Assembly (NCBI GenBank): GCA_017613855.1
Contig: JAGACY010000186.1
Span: 1 to 25,634, forward strand
Source of the DNA: Pseudomonadota bacterium
GTDB lineage: Bacteria > Myxococcota > Bradymonadia > UBA4248
Length of the DNA stretch: 25,634 bases
Direction of reading: 5' to 3'
The translations under genes and the position numbers were made by a program. Shown here piece after piece: positions 15,711 through 23,184 of the stretch. The notes beneath the pieces were generated by a model that saw only the letters and a program-made list of their open reading frames with translations, was not told the origin of the DNA and did no database searches. Position 1 is the stretch's first letter. Every line of letters starts with the position of its first letter.

Positions 15711-16708
15711 CCCCCCAAATACGCCCGTTTTAAATCCAGAATTCGTTGGGCAGATTCAAAAATGCGGTTCTGCATGGCCTCGTCCTCTTTGACCTCGGCA
15801 AGAATCTGTTTGCACAGCGGCGACCACAAATACTGCGACTTGCAAATCAAAAATGCATCGACACCAGCCTTAAGTCCAAGCATGACAGCTTTAAATGTAC
15901 TGAATCTATCGATGATGGCGTCCATTTCAAGATCATCGCTCACGATGACCCCGGTATAGCCCAATTCTTTCCTCAAAATATCTGTCACAACCATCGGCGA
16001 CAACGTCGATGGGAATTGCTCGCCAAGCCCGCGCATGACGATGTGGGCCGTCATGATCATGGGGATGGCTGCGTCAATAGCGGCTTTAAAGGGTTTGAAC
16101 TCCACATTGCGCAGGCGTTCAATACTGTGGTTGACCTCGGGCAAATCGGTATGGCTGTCCAAAAGCGTATCGCCATGCCCCGGAAAATGTTTGCCACAGG
16201 GAATGATGCCGGCCTTTCGCAGGCCATCCATCGTCGGCAATGCAAATTCGATCACCTGTTCCGGTGTCGTGCCAAATGCCCGGGTTGCAATGATGGGATT
16301 ATCGGGATTGGTATGGATATCCAAAACAGGGGCAAAATTGATGTCAAATCCGAGTGATTTGAGATCGCGTCCCGTATTTTCGGCAATATTCATGGCATTA
16401 TGCGGCGTGGTCTGTGCGATTTCGAGCGCCGGCGGTATTCTTTGACTGCCGTATTTTTCGCCGATTCTCTGAACTTTGCCGCCTTCCTGATCGATCCCGA
16501 TCCAAATGGGATAGGGGCTTTCGATACTGTGAATCTGCGACGTCAATGCCTGAATCTGTTCACGGGATTCAAAATTCCGGGCGAACATAATGACGCCGCC
16601 GACCTCACCTTTGGTGAGTGCACCTATCAGAGGAAATGGCAGCTGCGTGCCTTCAAAACCGACGATGAGAAGTTGTCCAATGGCGTGTTTGAGTGAGATG
16701 TCGTGCAT
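15695..16708 (-). CDS. nagZ: Family 3 beta-N-acetylhexosaminidase (NagZ-type)
   Basis: The 336-aa protein is close to the usual NagZ length. It carries the substrate-binding motif KHFPGHGDTLLDSH (residues 173-186) and the nucleophile region VSDDLEM (Asp258), both diagnostic of GH3 NagZ enzymes that remove GlcNAc from peptidoglycan fragments during wall recycling. The substrate loop IGIDQEGGKVQRI is also present. No signal peptide is seen, fitting a cytoplasmic enzyme. ATG at 16708 is chosen; a TTG at 16726 is possible, and neither has a good Shine-Dalgarno. The C-terminus (LGGMCNA then stop) is encoded by the ATTACGC array, so the array has replaced or trimmed the native end. Confidence 0.9.
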   Translation of the reverse strand: MHDISLKHAIGQLLIVGFEGTQLPFPLIGALTKGEVGGVIMFARNFESREQIQALTSQIHSIESPYPIWIGIDQEGGKVQRIGEKYGSQRIPPALEIAQTTPHNAMNIAENTGRDLKSLGFDINFAPVLDIHTNPDNPIIATRAFGTTPEQVIEFALPTMDGLRKAGIIPCGKHFPGHGDTLLDSHTDLPEVNHSIERLRNVEFKPFKAAIDAAIPMIMTAHIVMRGLGEQFPSTLSPMVVTDILRKELGYTGVIVSDDLEMDAIIDRFSTFKAVMLGLKAGVDAFLICKSQYLWSPLCKQILAEVKEDEAMQNRIFESAQRILDLKRAYLGGMCNA

Positions 16709-16767
16709 GGCGGATAAACAAAACAAGGGTGATGGATGAATACGAAATTGAAGAACAAAACGTATGA

Positions 16768-16795
16768 ATGCGTAATGCGTAATGCGTAATGCGTA
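16768..16795. repeat. Heptamer array, unit ATGCGTA (4 copies)
   Basis: Four perfect ATGCGTA units, the reverse-complement class of the ATTACGC array. A two-unit copy (ATGCGTA, ATGCGTC) recurs at 16851-16864. Confidence 0.95.
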
Positions 16796-16864
16796 ATTGA
16801 GTATCCAAACCGAAGGAAGATGCTAAAGTTCTTTGGGTTGTTTTTTATGAATGCGTAATGCGTC

Positions 16865-16894
16865 ATTCTTTAGAATAATCCTTGAGAATGATTA
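16865..16894 (-). repeat. Dispersed motif 1, minus-strand copy
   Basis: On the minus strand ATTCTCAAGGATTATTCTAA followed by AGAATG matches the plus-strand copies at 15544 and 19543. Confidence 0.65.
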
Positions 16895-16898
16895 AATA

Positions 16899-16947
16899 AT
16901 TACGAATTCCGGATTACGGATTACGGATTACGAATTACGAATTACGA
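16899..16947. repeat. Heptamer array, units ATTACGA / ATTACGG (7 copies)
   Basis: Seven units in strict register: ATTACGA, ATTCCGG, ATTACGG, ATTACGG, ATTACGA, ATTACGA, ATTACGA. It abuts the hairpin pair at 16951. Confidence 0.95.
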
Positions 16948-16950
16948 ATT

Positions 16951-17026
16951 GCATGCGCGTATCGGCACAGCCGAAAGCGCATGCGCGCACGGCGTATTTC
17001 GGCCTTCAGGACGAAATAGCCGGCGC
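16951..17026. repeat. Paired bulged-G hairpins (pair 3, plus orientation)
   Basis: Hairpin e: GCATGCGCGTATCGGC (16951-16966) and GCCGAAAGCGCATGC (16970-16984), unpaired G959, one A-A mismatch, loop ACA. Hairpin f: GCGCACGGCGTATTTCG (16985-17001) and CGAAATAGCCGGCGC (17012-17026), unpaired G994 and one extra A at 16989. The two are directly adjacent. Confidence 0.85.
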
Positions 17027-17115
17027 ATCTGAAAAGATATTATACCTCAAATGCGCATCTTGCCCACTTTATGGTAAAATGGATGCGGCACTGGTGCCAT
17101 GATTTGGGGAAACGT

Positions 17116-18927
17116 ATGGATTACAAACAGACGGCATTGACAGACCTGCTCAAAATTCTCGAGGATCGCGGTATTTTTACATCTGAACAGACGCAAACCA
17201 TCCGCATTCGTCAGGGGGTCATTCGTGCCCTGATAAAAAAAGAAAAAATGCATGGCAGCCTTAACCAGCGCTACGAGCCCAATCCAGTCGAAATCGTCCT
17301 GGCTTCGGGGACAATTCCCGCAAATGGGGTTGTACTTGAGGAAGAAATGCTCGTCGAATTGTGGGCGAATGCCAAAGATGTCCCCTATCTGCGCATCGAT
17401 CCGCTTCGACTGGATGCCAAACTGATCACGGAATCTTTCAGTCAGAATTTTGCGCGTCTCAATGTCGTCCTGCCGATTTCGCTCAAGGACAATGTCCTGA
17501 CGGTTGCGACCGACTATCCGCAGAATGACGAGCTGGTGCGCATGCTCAAATCGACGCAGCGCTACGATATTGCAACCGTCCTGGCTTCCAGAACATCAAT
17601 TCTCCGCAGCATATCCGAAACGTATGGATTTCGGACGAGTGTCAATGCGGCTGCCACAGAGCAGACCCAATCGGCCAATCTGGCGGCCATGGCCATCGGC
17701 AATCTCGAGCAGTTTATGAAAATTAGGCAGCTCGAAGAGATCGACTCTTCGGACAGCCATATCGTCAATGCCGTCGATTACCTGCTGAATTATGCATTTG
17801 CCCAGCGTGCCACGGATATTCATATCGAACCGCATCGCGACAACTGTGTGGTACGGCTGCGCATTGACGGCGTTCTGCATGTCATCCATACACTCCCCAT
17901 TATCGTGCATTCGCCGATTGTCGCGCGTCTCAAAACGCTTTCACGCATGGATATTGCCGAAAAGCGACGTCCCCAGGATGGGCGCATCAAAACCGAGTAT
18001 GAATCCAATGAAGTGGAACTGCGCGTCTCGACCATGCCCGTGGCTTTCGGCGAAAAAATGGTCATACGCATCCTGAATACGGGAAAACTGTTTCACGGGA
18101 TTGACCAGCTCGGAATGGTTGAGGAGGAACTGGCGCGTTTCAAGCGCATGCTTGCTTCACGAACGGGATTGATCCTCGTCACCGGCCCAACGGGAAGCGG
18201 CAAAACCACGACACTGTACAGCGCACTTCAGGTGTTGAGCTCCCCGGAGGTCAACATCACGACAGTCGAGGATCCTGTCGAAATGGTCTGCGAAGCATTC
18301 AATCAGGTGCAGGTACAGCCCAAGATTGGACTCGATTTTGCGCATGCATTGCGCACGGTATTGAGACAGGATCCGGATATTATTATGGTTGGCGAGATCA
18401 GAGATGAGGAAACGGCACACATGGCGGTGCAGGCAGCTTTAACGGGGCATCTCGTCCTGTCGACGCTCCATACCAATGACGCGCCCTCAGCCATTACCCG
18501 TCTGCTCGATTTGAACGTTCCTCCTTTCCTGCTCTCTTCATGCCTCGTGGGATGCATTGCTCAGCGCCTGGTGCGCAAAATCTGTCCCCACTGCCGCACA
18601 GAGCGCGAACTGACAGAAGATGAAATCCATATACTTGGGCTCCGGCAGTCTTCTTCACAGCGTACGGCACTGCATGTGGCAGAGGGAACGGGGTGCGTCG
18701 ATTGCAGAAAAACAGGCATGTATGGCCAAATCGGCGTTTTTGAAGTACTCGAAGTCAACCAAACCATGCGCCACTTAATTCATGATGCCGCAGATGCCGA
18801 ACGTCTCAAGCGAACAGCACGATCAGATGGCATGAACACACTGCTCGAAAGTGCACTGAAAAAATTGGGAAATCGCGAAATTCCATACGGTGAAGTGGTG
18901 CGCGTCCTGGGACTGGGAGAAAAATAA
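17116..18927 (+). CDS. GspE/PilB-type secretion or pilus assembly ATPase
   Basis: The 603-aa protein has an N-terminal GspE/PilB domain and a C-terminal ATPase. Walker A is GPTGSGKTTT near residues 357-366, the Asp box VEDPVE follows, and the Walker B region DPDIIMVGEIRDEET lies near residue 418. The His box TGHLVLSTLHTNDA comes next, and a zinc site is formed by CPHC (about 490) and CVDC (about 526). These are the features of extension ATPases of type II secretion and type IV pili. GGGGA lies before the ATG at 17116. No other secretin, pilin or platform gene is in the window, so it cannot be assigned to T2SS or T4P. Its stop overlaps the maf start (TAATG). Confidence 0.93.
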   Translation: MDYKQTALTDLLKILEDRGIFTSEQTQTIRIRQGVIRALIKKEKMHGSLNQRYEPNPVEIVLASGTIPANGVVLEEEMLVELWANAKDVPYLRIDPLRLDAKLITESFSQNFARLNVVLPISLKDNVLTVATDYPQNDELVRMLKSTQRYDIATVLASRTSILRSISETYGFRTSVNAAATEQTQSANLAAMAIGNLEQFMKIRQLEEIDSSDSHIVNAVDYLLNYAFAQRATDIHIEPHRDNCVVRLRIDGVLHVIHTLPIIVHSPIVARLKTLSRMDIAEKRRPQDGRIKTEYESNEVELRVSTMPVAFGEKMVIRILNTGKLFHGIDQLGMVEEELARFKRMLASRTGLILVTGPTGSGKTTTLYSALQVLSSPEVNITTVEDPVEMVCEAFNQVQVQPKIGLDFAHALRTVLRQDPDIIMVGEIRDEETAHMAVQAALTGHLVLSTLHTNDAPSAITRLLDLNVPPFLLSSCLVGCIAQRLVRKICPHCRTERELTEDEIHILGLRQSSSQRTALHVAEGTGCVDCRKTGMYGQIGVFEVLEVNQTMRHLIHDAADAERLKRTARSDGMNTLLESALKKLGNREIPYGEVVRVLGLGEK

Positions 18928-19502
18928 TGATCATTTTAGCAAGCGGATCACCAAGAAGAAAACAGCTCCTCAGCGAAGCGGGCGTCACAGTGATAACAGA
19001 GCCGGCGGATATCGATGAACATCCGCTCGAACATGAACCCCCTGTGGACTACGCCCGCAGAATGGCATCAGAAAAAGCAAGAGCCGCAGCAGCCCACCAT
19101 TTGAATGAATCTGTGTTCATTATCGCAGCGGACACCAGTGTCGTTCTGGACGGCGTTATCTTAGGAAAACCCGCTTCACAGGAACATGCCATCGAAATGC
19201 TGAACAACCTCAGCGGACGCGAACATCAGGTGCTGACCGGTGTCTGTGTCCTGAATGTGCGGCAAAACCTTGAACGATGTTTTGTCAGCGAAACGAGCGT
19301 TTTTTTTACCCATCTGAGCCAGGCAAGAATCATGAACTACATCCGTACCGGCGAACCGATGGATAAAGCCGGCGCTTACGGAATCCAGGGAAGAGCCGCC
19401 GGATTTGTTTCGCATATCGAAGGTTCTTACACCAATGTTGTAGGCCTCCCCTTGTGCGAGACCCTGGCCGTTCTTGAGGAAATGGGGGCAATTGCGTTTT
19501 AA
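18927..19502 (+). CDS. maf: Maf-family nucleoside triphosphate pyrophosphatase
   Basis: The 191-aa protein shows the Maf signature at the N-terminus (MIILASGSPRRKQLLSEAG), the catalytic region FIIAADTSVVLDGVILGKP and the C-terminal segment GAYGIQGRAAGFVSHIEGSY followed by NVVGLPL. These enzymes hydrolyse non-canonical or pyrimidine nucleoside triphosphates. Length is standard. The ATG overlaps the stop of the ATPase gene by one base (TAATG), so translation is coupled. A heptamer array begins immediately after its stop codon. Confidence 0.95.
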   Translation: MIILASGSPRRKQLLSEAGVTVITEPADIDEHPLEHEPPVDYARRMASEKARAAAAHHLNESVFIIAADTSVVLDGVILGKPASQEHAIEMLNNLSGREHQVLTGVCVLNVRQNLERCFVSETSVFFTHLSQARIMNYIRTGEPMDKAGAYGIQGRAAGFVSHIEGSYTNVVGLPLCETLAVLEEMGAIAF

Positions 19503-19537
19503 TTAGCAGTTAGCAGTTAGCAGTTAGCAGTTAGCAG
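19503..19537. repeat. Heptamer array, unit TTAGCAG (5 copies)
   Basis: Five perfect TTAGCAG units begin at the base after the maf stop codon. Confidence 0.95.
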
Positions 19538-19542
19538 TTAGA

Positions 19543-19570
19543 GTATTCTCAGGGTTATTTCTAAAGATTG
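19543..19570 (+). repeat. Dispersed motif 1
   Basis: TATTCTCAGGGTTATT followed by TCTAAAGATTG, a close match to the minus-strand copy at 16865-16894. Confidence 0.7.
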
Positions 19571-19615
19571 ACAGTTATTTTAACTTCAGAATCAACCTTA
19601 GGTATTGTCATTCAA

Positions 19616-19643
19616 CTGCACACTGCTCACTGCTCACTGCTAA
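19616..19643. repeat. Heptamer array, unit CTGCTCA (4 copies)
   Basis: Units CTGCACA, CTGCTCA, CTGCTCA, CTGCTAA. Confidence 0.85.
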
Positions 19644-19657
19644 CTTGAAAACCATTC

Positions 19658-19690
19658 ACCTTTAGCTTCAGACTTCACCCTTAGTTTTAC
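19658..19690 (+). repeat. Dispersed motif 2
   Basis: TTAGCTTCAGACTT (19662-19675) and CCCTTAGTTTT (19678-19688) match 15637-15663, and both copies continue into ATTACGC units. Confidence 0.75.
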
Positions 19691-19696
19691 ATCCCA

Positions 19697-19757
19697 ATTA
19701 CGCATTCCGCATTCCGCATTGCGAATTAAAAAAACAATTCCGAATTCCGAATTCCGC
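19697..19757. repeat. Heptamer arrays, units ATTACGC / ATTCCGC / ATTCCGA
   Basis: Four units at 19697-19724 (ATTACGC, ATTCCGC, ATTCCGC, ATTGCGA) and three at 19737-19757 (ATTCCGA, ATTCCGA, ATTCCGC), separated by an A-rich gap. Confidence 0.9.
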
Positions 19758-19776
19758 ATTAAATAAGCATTCCCTA

Positions 19777-19804
19777 TTGACAAAATCATAAAAAATTATT
19801 TAAT
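19777..19804 (+). promoter_or_regulatory. Candidate lexA promoter
   Basis: TTGACA (19777-19782) is a perfect -35. After 16 nt TTTAAT (19799-19804) matches the -10 at 5 of 6 bases. Transcription would start near 19811. Confidence 0.55.
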
Positions 19805-19835
19805 GAAGAAATGTACATGTAAACGGGTTGTACCT

Positions 19836-19845
19836 AAACATGTTT
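19836..19845. promoter_or_regulatory. Candidate LexA operator
   Basis: AAACATGTTT is a perfect 10-bp palindrome just downstream of the predicted start of lexA transcription. A related ACATGTAAAC lies at 19815-19824. No canonical enterobacterial or Gram-positive SOS box is seen. Confidence 0.35.
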
Positions 19846-19891
19846 CAACAATATATCTGTTTAATTTGAACATGGAATGGGAGGATGCATC

Positions 19892-20617
19892 ATGACCAAA
19901 AGATTAACAAAAAGACAGGCGGGCGTATTTGTTTATATATGTGACTACATTACGGATAACAAGTATCCCCCGACGGTTCGTGAAATTGCCGATGCTTTTG
20001 ACATCAAGTCGACCAATGGTGTTGTCGAACATCTCAAGGCGCTTGCGCGCAAAGGATTTATCGAAAAAGACGGATTCAGAAGCCGATCCATACGGCCGTT
20101 GGTAGACCGCGAAGAAGGAATACGCATTCTGGATGGGCGAACTGCAGAAGCCCCGACACGTGGCCGCATTGCCAATCATAGTTCAGCAAGTACAAAGATC
20201 GACATGCCGCAGCCCGAGCCCCGCAAGCAGCTCAAGGTGCTGGGCAGAATTGCATGTGGTGCTCCCATCTTTGCCGAAGAAAATTTCGAAGAAGCACTCG
20301 ATATCGATCCGTCCATCTTCTGCCGTGGCGAAGACGATGTCTATGCACTGCGCGTCAGAGGAACGAGTATGATCGGCGATGGCATCATGCCCGGAGACAT
20401 TGTCGTCGTGCGTTCACAACAAACTGCCGAAGACGGAGAACTGGTAGCAGCCATGCTCGATGGCAGCGCAACCGTCAAACGCTACGAAAAACGCAAAGGG
20501 GTGATTTACCTCATCCCATCCAATCCTTCGATGGATCCCATCACCATCACCCCCGAAGACAACATCGATTTCCAGATTTTAGGCTCCATTCGCGGCGTTC
20601 TTCGAGTATATCGGTAA
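19892..20617 (+). CDS. lexA: LexA SOS repressor / self-cleaving serine peptidase
   Basis: The 241-aa protein has the LexA winged-helix domain (PPTVREIADAFDIKSTNGVV, HLKALARKGFIE) and the S24 peptidase domain. The cleavage site appears to be Cys122-Gly123 (GRIACGAPIFAEEN) instead of the usual Ala-Gly. The catalytic pair is Ser159 (RGTSMIGDGI) and Lys196 (ATVKRYEKR), with the same 37-residue spacing as E. coli S119-K156. The protein is longer than the ~200-aa norm because of a linker at about residues 75-112. GGGAGG lies 7 nt before the ATG at 19892. It should repress DNA-damage genes, probably including itself. Confidence 0.93.
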   Translation: MTKRLTKRQAGVFVYICDYITDNKYPPTVREIADAFDIKSTNGVVEHLKALARKGFIEKDGFRSRSIRPLVDREEGIRILDGRTAEAPTRGRIANHSSASTKIDMPQPEPRKQLKVLGRIACGAPIFAEENFEEALDIDPSIFCRGEDDVYALRVRGTSMIGDGIMPGDIVVVRSQQTAEDGELVAAMLDGSATVKRYEKRKGVIYLIPSNPSMDPITITPEDNIDFQILGSIRGVLRVYR

Positions 20618-20724
20618 TTTTTTTCATTCAGAGCTTGACCATTCCAATCGGTGATTATTCCCTTATTCCCCGTGAGGCGCTCACACCAAGGTCTCATACT
20701 TTTTTATTGCTTTTCGAAAAGTTC

Positions 20725-20752
20725 TTTACATTTCATCAGGCTGCGCTAAAGT
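20725..20752 (+). promoter_or_regulatory. Candidate promoter of the DUF3467 gene
   Basis: TTTACA (20725-20730) and TAAAGT (20747-20752) are 16 nt apart. The predicted leader contains a small CCGTT-TCCT-AACGG hairpin. A GTGAG-GCG-CTCAC hairpin upstream could belong to the lexA 3' end. Confidence 0.35.
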
Positions 20753-20811
20753 ATGCGTCGCCGTTTCCTAACGGAAAATTTTATTAACCTTCACTTTTAG
20801 GACATTTTATC

Positions 20812-21093
20812 ATGGCAGACGAAAAAAAACAGCCACAGGGTCTTCAGTTCCAGATTAGCGAAGCTACCGCACAGGGTCTCTATGCAAACCTCGCAATCGT
20901 GAGCAACATGGACAGCGAATTCATTCTTGACTTTGCTTTTGTTCAGCCCGGCCAGAACAACGTTCGCGTTCATTCCCGCATCATCATGAGCCCGAAACAG
21001 GCCAAACGCCTTGCTGTTACACTCTCCAACGGCATTATGCAGTATGAAGAAAAACACGGCACACTCGACATCTCCTCACCAGATGCCAAGTAA
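20812..21093 (+). CDS. DUF3467 small cytoplasmic protein
   Basis: The 93-aa protein matches the DUF3467 pattern: GLYANLAIVSNMDSEFILDF, then FVQPGQNNVRVHSRIIMSPK and QAKRLAVTLSNGIMQYEEKHG. The family is widespread, small and without a settled function. AGGA precedes the ATG by about 9 nt. It has its own promoter candidate and is followed after 19 nt by the nucleotidyltransferase gene, so the two are probably co-transcribed. Confidence 0.88.
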   Translation: MADEKKQPQGLQFQISEATAQGLYANLAIVSNMDSEFILDFAFVQPGQNNVRVHSRIIMSPKQAKRLAVTLSNGIMQYEEKHGTLDISSPDAK

Positions 21094-21112
21094 TTCATAA
21101 CACTGGAAGATA

Positions 21113-21736
21113 GTGTCTGATTCATCAACGCTTACTTCCAATGGTTCCTTGCCTTATTGTGCCGTCATCTGCGCTGCAGGTGCCGGCACTCGCATGGGCC
21201 ATAATAAAGCACTTTGCCGCTTGCCGCATTCCGGGACCTTTTTGTCCTCGATTGTGAATACACTTCAGGCTGCAGAAGTGACACAAATTGTAGTCGTCAT
21301 TGGTGCTCAGGCCAACGAGGTTATTCAAGCCCATCCTGACCTGCATGTAAATTGGGTCGTTAATCCGCTCTGGGCAAACACCTTCATGCTCGAGTCCCTG
21401 ACATGCGGTATTCAGCATACCCCAAAAGAATGCAATATCATTCACTGGCCTGTCGATTGTGTCGGCGTGCATCTGCAGGATCTCCAAAAATTACTCACTT
21501 CTCCCCTACTGACCCCATTTGCTGCACTTTCGTTTCATGGCAAAAGCGGACATCCGCTCAGAATTGCACCACAAGCGGCGGACATCCTGCGTTCGGGCAA
21601 CCACACGTTCCATTCTTTGCGCGAATTCTTTCATTCGGGGGAATGCACCTATATCGAAGCCGATCAGGATGCTCTCATGAACTGCAACGATCCACAAAGA
21701 CTTGCGGATTTCATAGCCACACACGCTCAATTGTGA
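21113..21736 (+). CDS. MobA/IspD-like nucleotidyltransferase
   Basis: The 207-aa protein carries the NTP-transferase signature CAVICAAGAGTRMGHNKALC (residues 16-35) and a downstream WPVDC with the metal-binding Asp position. It resembles the MobA-like NTP_transf_3 class (MocA, sugar-1-P or cofactor nucleotidyltransferases). Substrate cannot be fixed. Translation starts at GTG 21113 with GGAAG upstream; later ATG codons would remove the nucleotide-binding loop. It follows the DUF3467 gene closely. No molybdenum-cofactor genes are nearby to support a MocA role. Confidence 0.78.
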   Translation: MSDSSTLTSNGSLPYCAVICAAGAGTRMGHNKALCRLPHSGTFLSSIVNTLQAAEVTQIVVVIGAQANEVIQAHPDLHVNWVVNPLWANTFMLESLTCGIQHTPKECNIIHWPVDCVGVHLQDLQKLLTSPLLTPFAALSFHGKSGHPLRIAPQAADILRSGNHTFHSLREFFHSGECTYIEADQDALMNCNDPQRLADFIATHAQL

Positions 21737-21791
21737 TAAAATTCTATCCCGTTGTGGCGTCATCGTACAGATGGCTTTTTTTCATTTTTTT

Positions 21792-21867
21792 GAACTCTGC
21801 ATTCAGTGGATTCATAAAAAATCCATCATTCTGAACGAGGTGGCTCATCCTTTGGGATTCAGAGTTC
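21792..21867 (+). promoter_or_regulatory. Structured leader upstream of the PPi-PFK gene
   Basis: GAACTCTG (21792-21799) pairs with CAGAGTTC (21860-21867). Inside, TTCAGTGGATT (21802-21812) pairs with AATCCA (21820-21825) and CTGAA (21831-21835) across a 5-nt bulge. A weak AGG/CCT arm (21838-21851) may complete a three-way junction. TTTTATT follows the closing stem. It could be a terminator for the previous gene, an attenuator or an RNA regulatory element; I do not match it to a known riboswitch. Confidence 0.45.
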
Positions 21868-21900
21868 TTTTATTCACGTCATCATAGACAGGAAGAAACA

Positions 21901-23169
21901 ATGGCTGAAAGAAAATCGAATATTCGTCGCGTTGGTATTCTCTTTGCGGGCGGCCCTGCCCCCGGTGCAAATGCCGTCATTTCATCGGCCGCGCTTGCTT
22001 TTGTCAAAGCCGGCATCGAAGTCATCGGCTTTTTGCACGGCTATTCGAGACTTCAGAATTTTGACGAAGAGAAAATGCCCCTCGTCGAAGGCGATGCCTA
22101 TATCGTACTGGATTTCTCGCGCATCGTTGGCACACGCAACAAACGCGGTATCATGATTGGATCAGCTCGTGCCAACCCCGGGAAAATGATCAATTGTCCA
22201 GAAGACCTCGACGATCCCGAAAAATCGGCTCCTCTGCGAAGAACATACCTCGGCCTGAGAAGCCTCGGTGTCGATGCCCTGATTTCCATCGGCGGCGACG
22301 ATACACTCAAGACCGCAAACAAATTGTACGAATATCAGAAACACGCCAATATCGAGGATAAAGTTCGCGTCGTTCATCTTCCCAAAACCATCGACAACGA
22401 CTACAACGGCATTGACTTCACATTCGGTTATTTCACTGCCGTCAACTTTATGGCCCAGGAAATCCGCAACCTCGAAGCCGATGCACGCGCCAATTCGGCA
22501 TACTTCATTGCCGAATGCATGGGCCGCAAAGCCGGATGGCTCGCCTATGGTGTTGCAATGGCTGGTGAAGCTCAGCTCGTCATTGGCGTCGAAGATATTC
22601 CCGATCTGATGAAAAACGCCGGTAAAGAATATCAGGGATTCCTCGATATTCATGTGCTCGTCGACCACATCATCGACCTCATTCGTGCACGCCGTGCCCG
22701 TCGTCAAAAATTCGGCGTCGTTGTTCTCGCTGAAGGCCTTGCCGAAAAACTCCCCAAAGATTTCCTCGAATCGACCACACTCGATGAACATGGCCATATT
22801 TCGCTGGGCGATGTCCACCTCGGACATCTCGTGGCCAAGATGATCATGAAACGTCTCGAAGAATTGAACCTGCCCAAAGTCAAGGTCAACGGTGTTCAGC
22901 TTGGATATGAAGCACGCTGCGCTTCCCCGCATGCCTTTGACGTCATGCTCGGCAGCTGCCTCGGTGTTGGTGCCTACGTTGCACTGGTCGAAAAAGAACT
23001 CGATGGCCACATGGTTTCGACCGTTGGTCAGCTCGATCATTGCTTCGTGCCCTTCAGCCAGCTCGTCGATCAAAAGACACTCGTCACCGAAGTCCGCTAC
23101 ATCAATACGGACAGCGATTTCCATAAACTCGCCGTGCTCCTCGGGGATGACCTCGGCACAAAAATCTAA
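21901..23169 (+). CDS. pfp: Pyrophosphate-dependent 6-phosphofructokinase
   Basis: The 422-aa protein has the PFK nucleotide loop FAGGPAPGANAVI near the N-terminus. GGDDT (131-135) replaces the GGDGS of ATP enzymes, and PKTIDNDY (161-168) replaces PGTIDND. Both substitutions mark pyrophosphate as phosphoryl donor. MGRKAGWLA, the fructose-phosphate-binding region, is also present. It catalyses reversible phosphorylation of fructose-6-phosphate, allowing glycolysis and gluconeogenesis with one enzyme. AGGAAG precedes the ATG. A structured leader lies upstream and a palindrome begins 16 nt after the stop. Confidence 0.93.
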   Translation: MAERKSNIRRVGILFAGGPAPGANAVISSAALAFVKAGIEVIGFLHGYSRLQNFDEEKMPLVEGDAYIVLDFSRIVGTRNKRGIMIGSARANPGKMINCPEDLDDPEKSAPLRRTYLGLRSLGVDALISIGGDDTLKTANKLYEYQKHANIEDKVRVVHLPKTIDNDYNGIDFTFGYFTAVNFMAQEIRNLEADARANSAYFIAECMGRKAGWLAYGVAMAGEAQLVIGVEDIPDLMKNAGKEYQGFLDIHVLVDHIIDLIRARRARRQKFGVVVLAEGLAEKLPKDFLESTTLDEHGHISLGDVHLGHLVAKMIMKRLEELNLPKVKVNGVQLGYEARCASPHAFDVMLGSCLGVGAYVALVEKELDGHMVSTVGQLDHCFVPFSQLVDQKTLVTEVRYINTDSDFHKLAVLLGDDLGTKI

Positions 23170-23184
23170 GCATGACAATGCCCC

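Larger units (their letters stand above)
16709..17115. other. 407-nt divergent intergenic region with repeats and hairpins
   Basis: No gene is visible. It holds heptamer arrays at 16768-16795, 16851-16864 and 16899-16947, motif 1 (minus, 16865-16894), a bulged-G hairpin pair (16951-17026), and AT-rich boxes (TATTAT 17038-17043, TAAAAT 17075-17080) that may be -10 elements for the ATPase gene, without convincing -35 partners. Confidence 0.7.
19503..19891. other. 389-nt repeat-rich region and lexA control region
   Basis: In order: a TTAGCAG array, motif 1 (19543), a degenerate motif 2 (TTTTAACTTCAGAATC and CCTTAGG, 19578-19603), a CTGCTCA array, motif 2 (19658-19690), ATTACGC/ATTCCGC units, ATTCCGA units, then the lexA promoter and operator candidates. 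No gene is visible. Confidence 0.75.

Noticed and set aside
16899..16947. Heptamer arrays considered as CRISPR or iteron-type origin
   Set aside because: Units are contiguous without spacers and too short for CRISPR; no replication gene or DnaA-box cluster is nearby.
21792..21867. Known riboswitch class upstream of pfp
   Set aside because: The conserved cores of purine, ZTP, fluoride and c-di-GMP riboswitches, as I know them, are not present.
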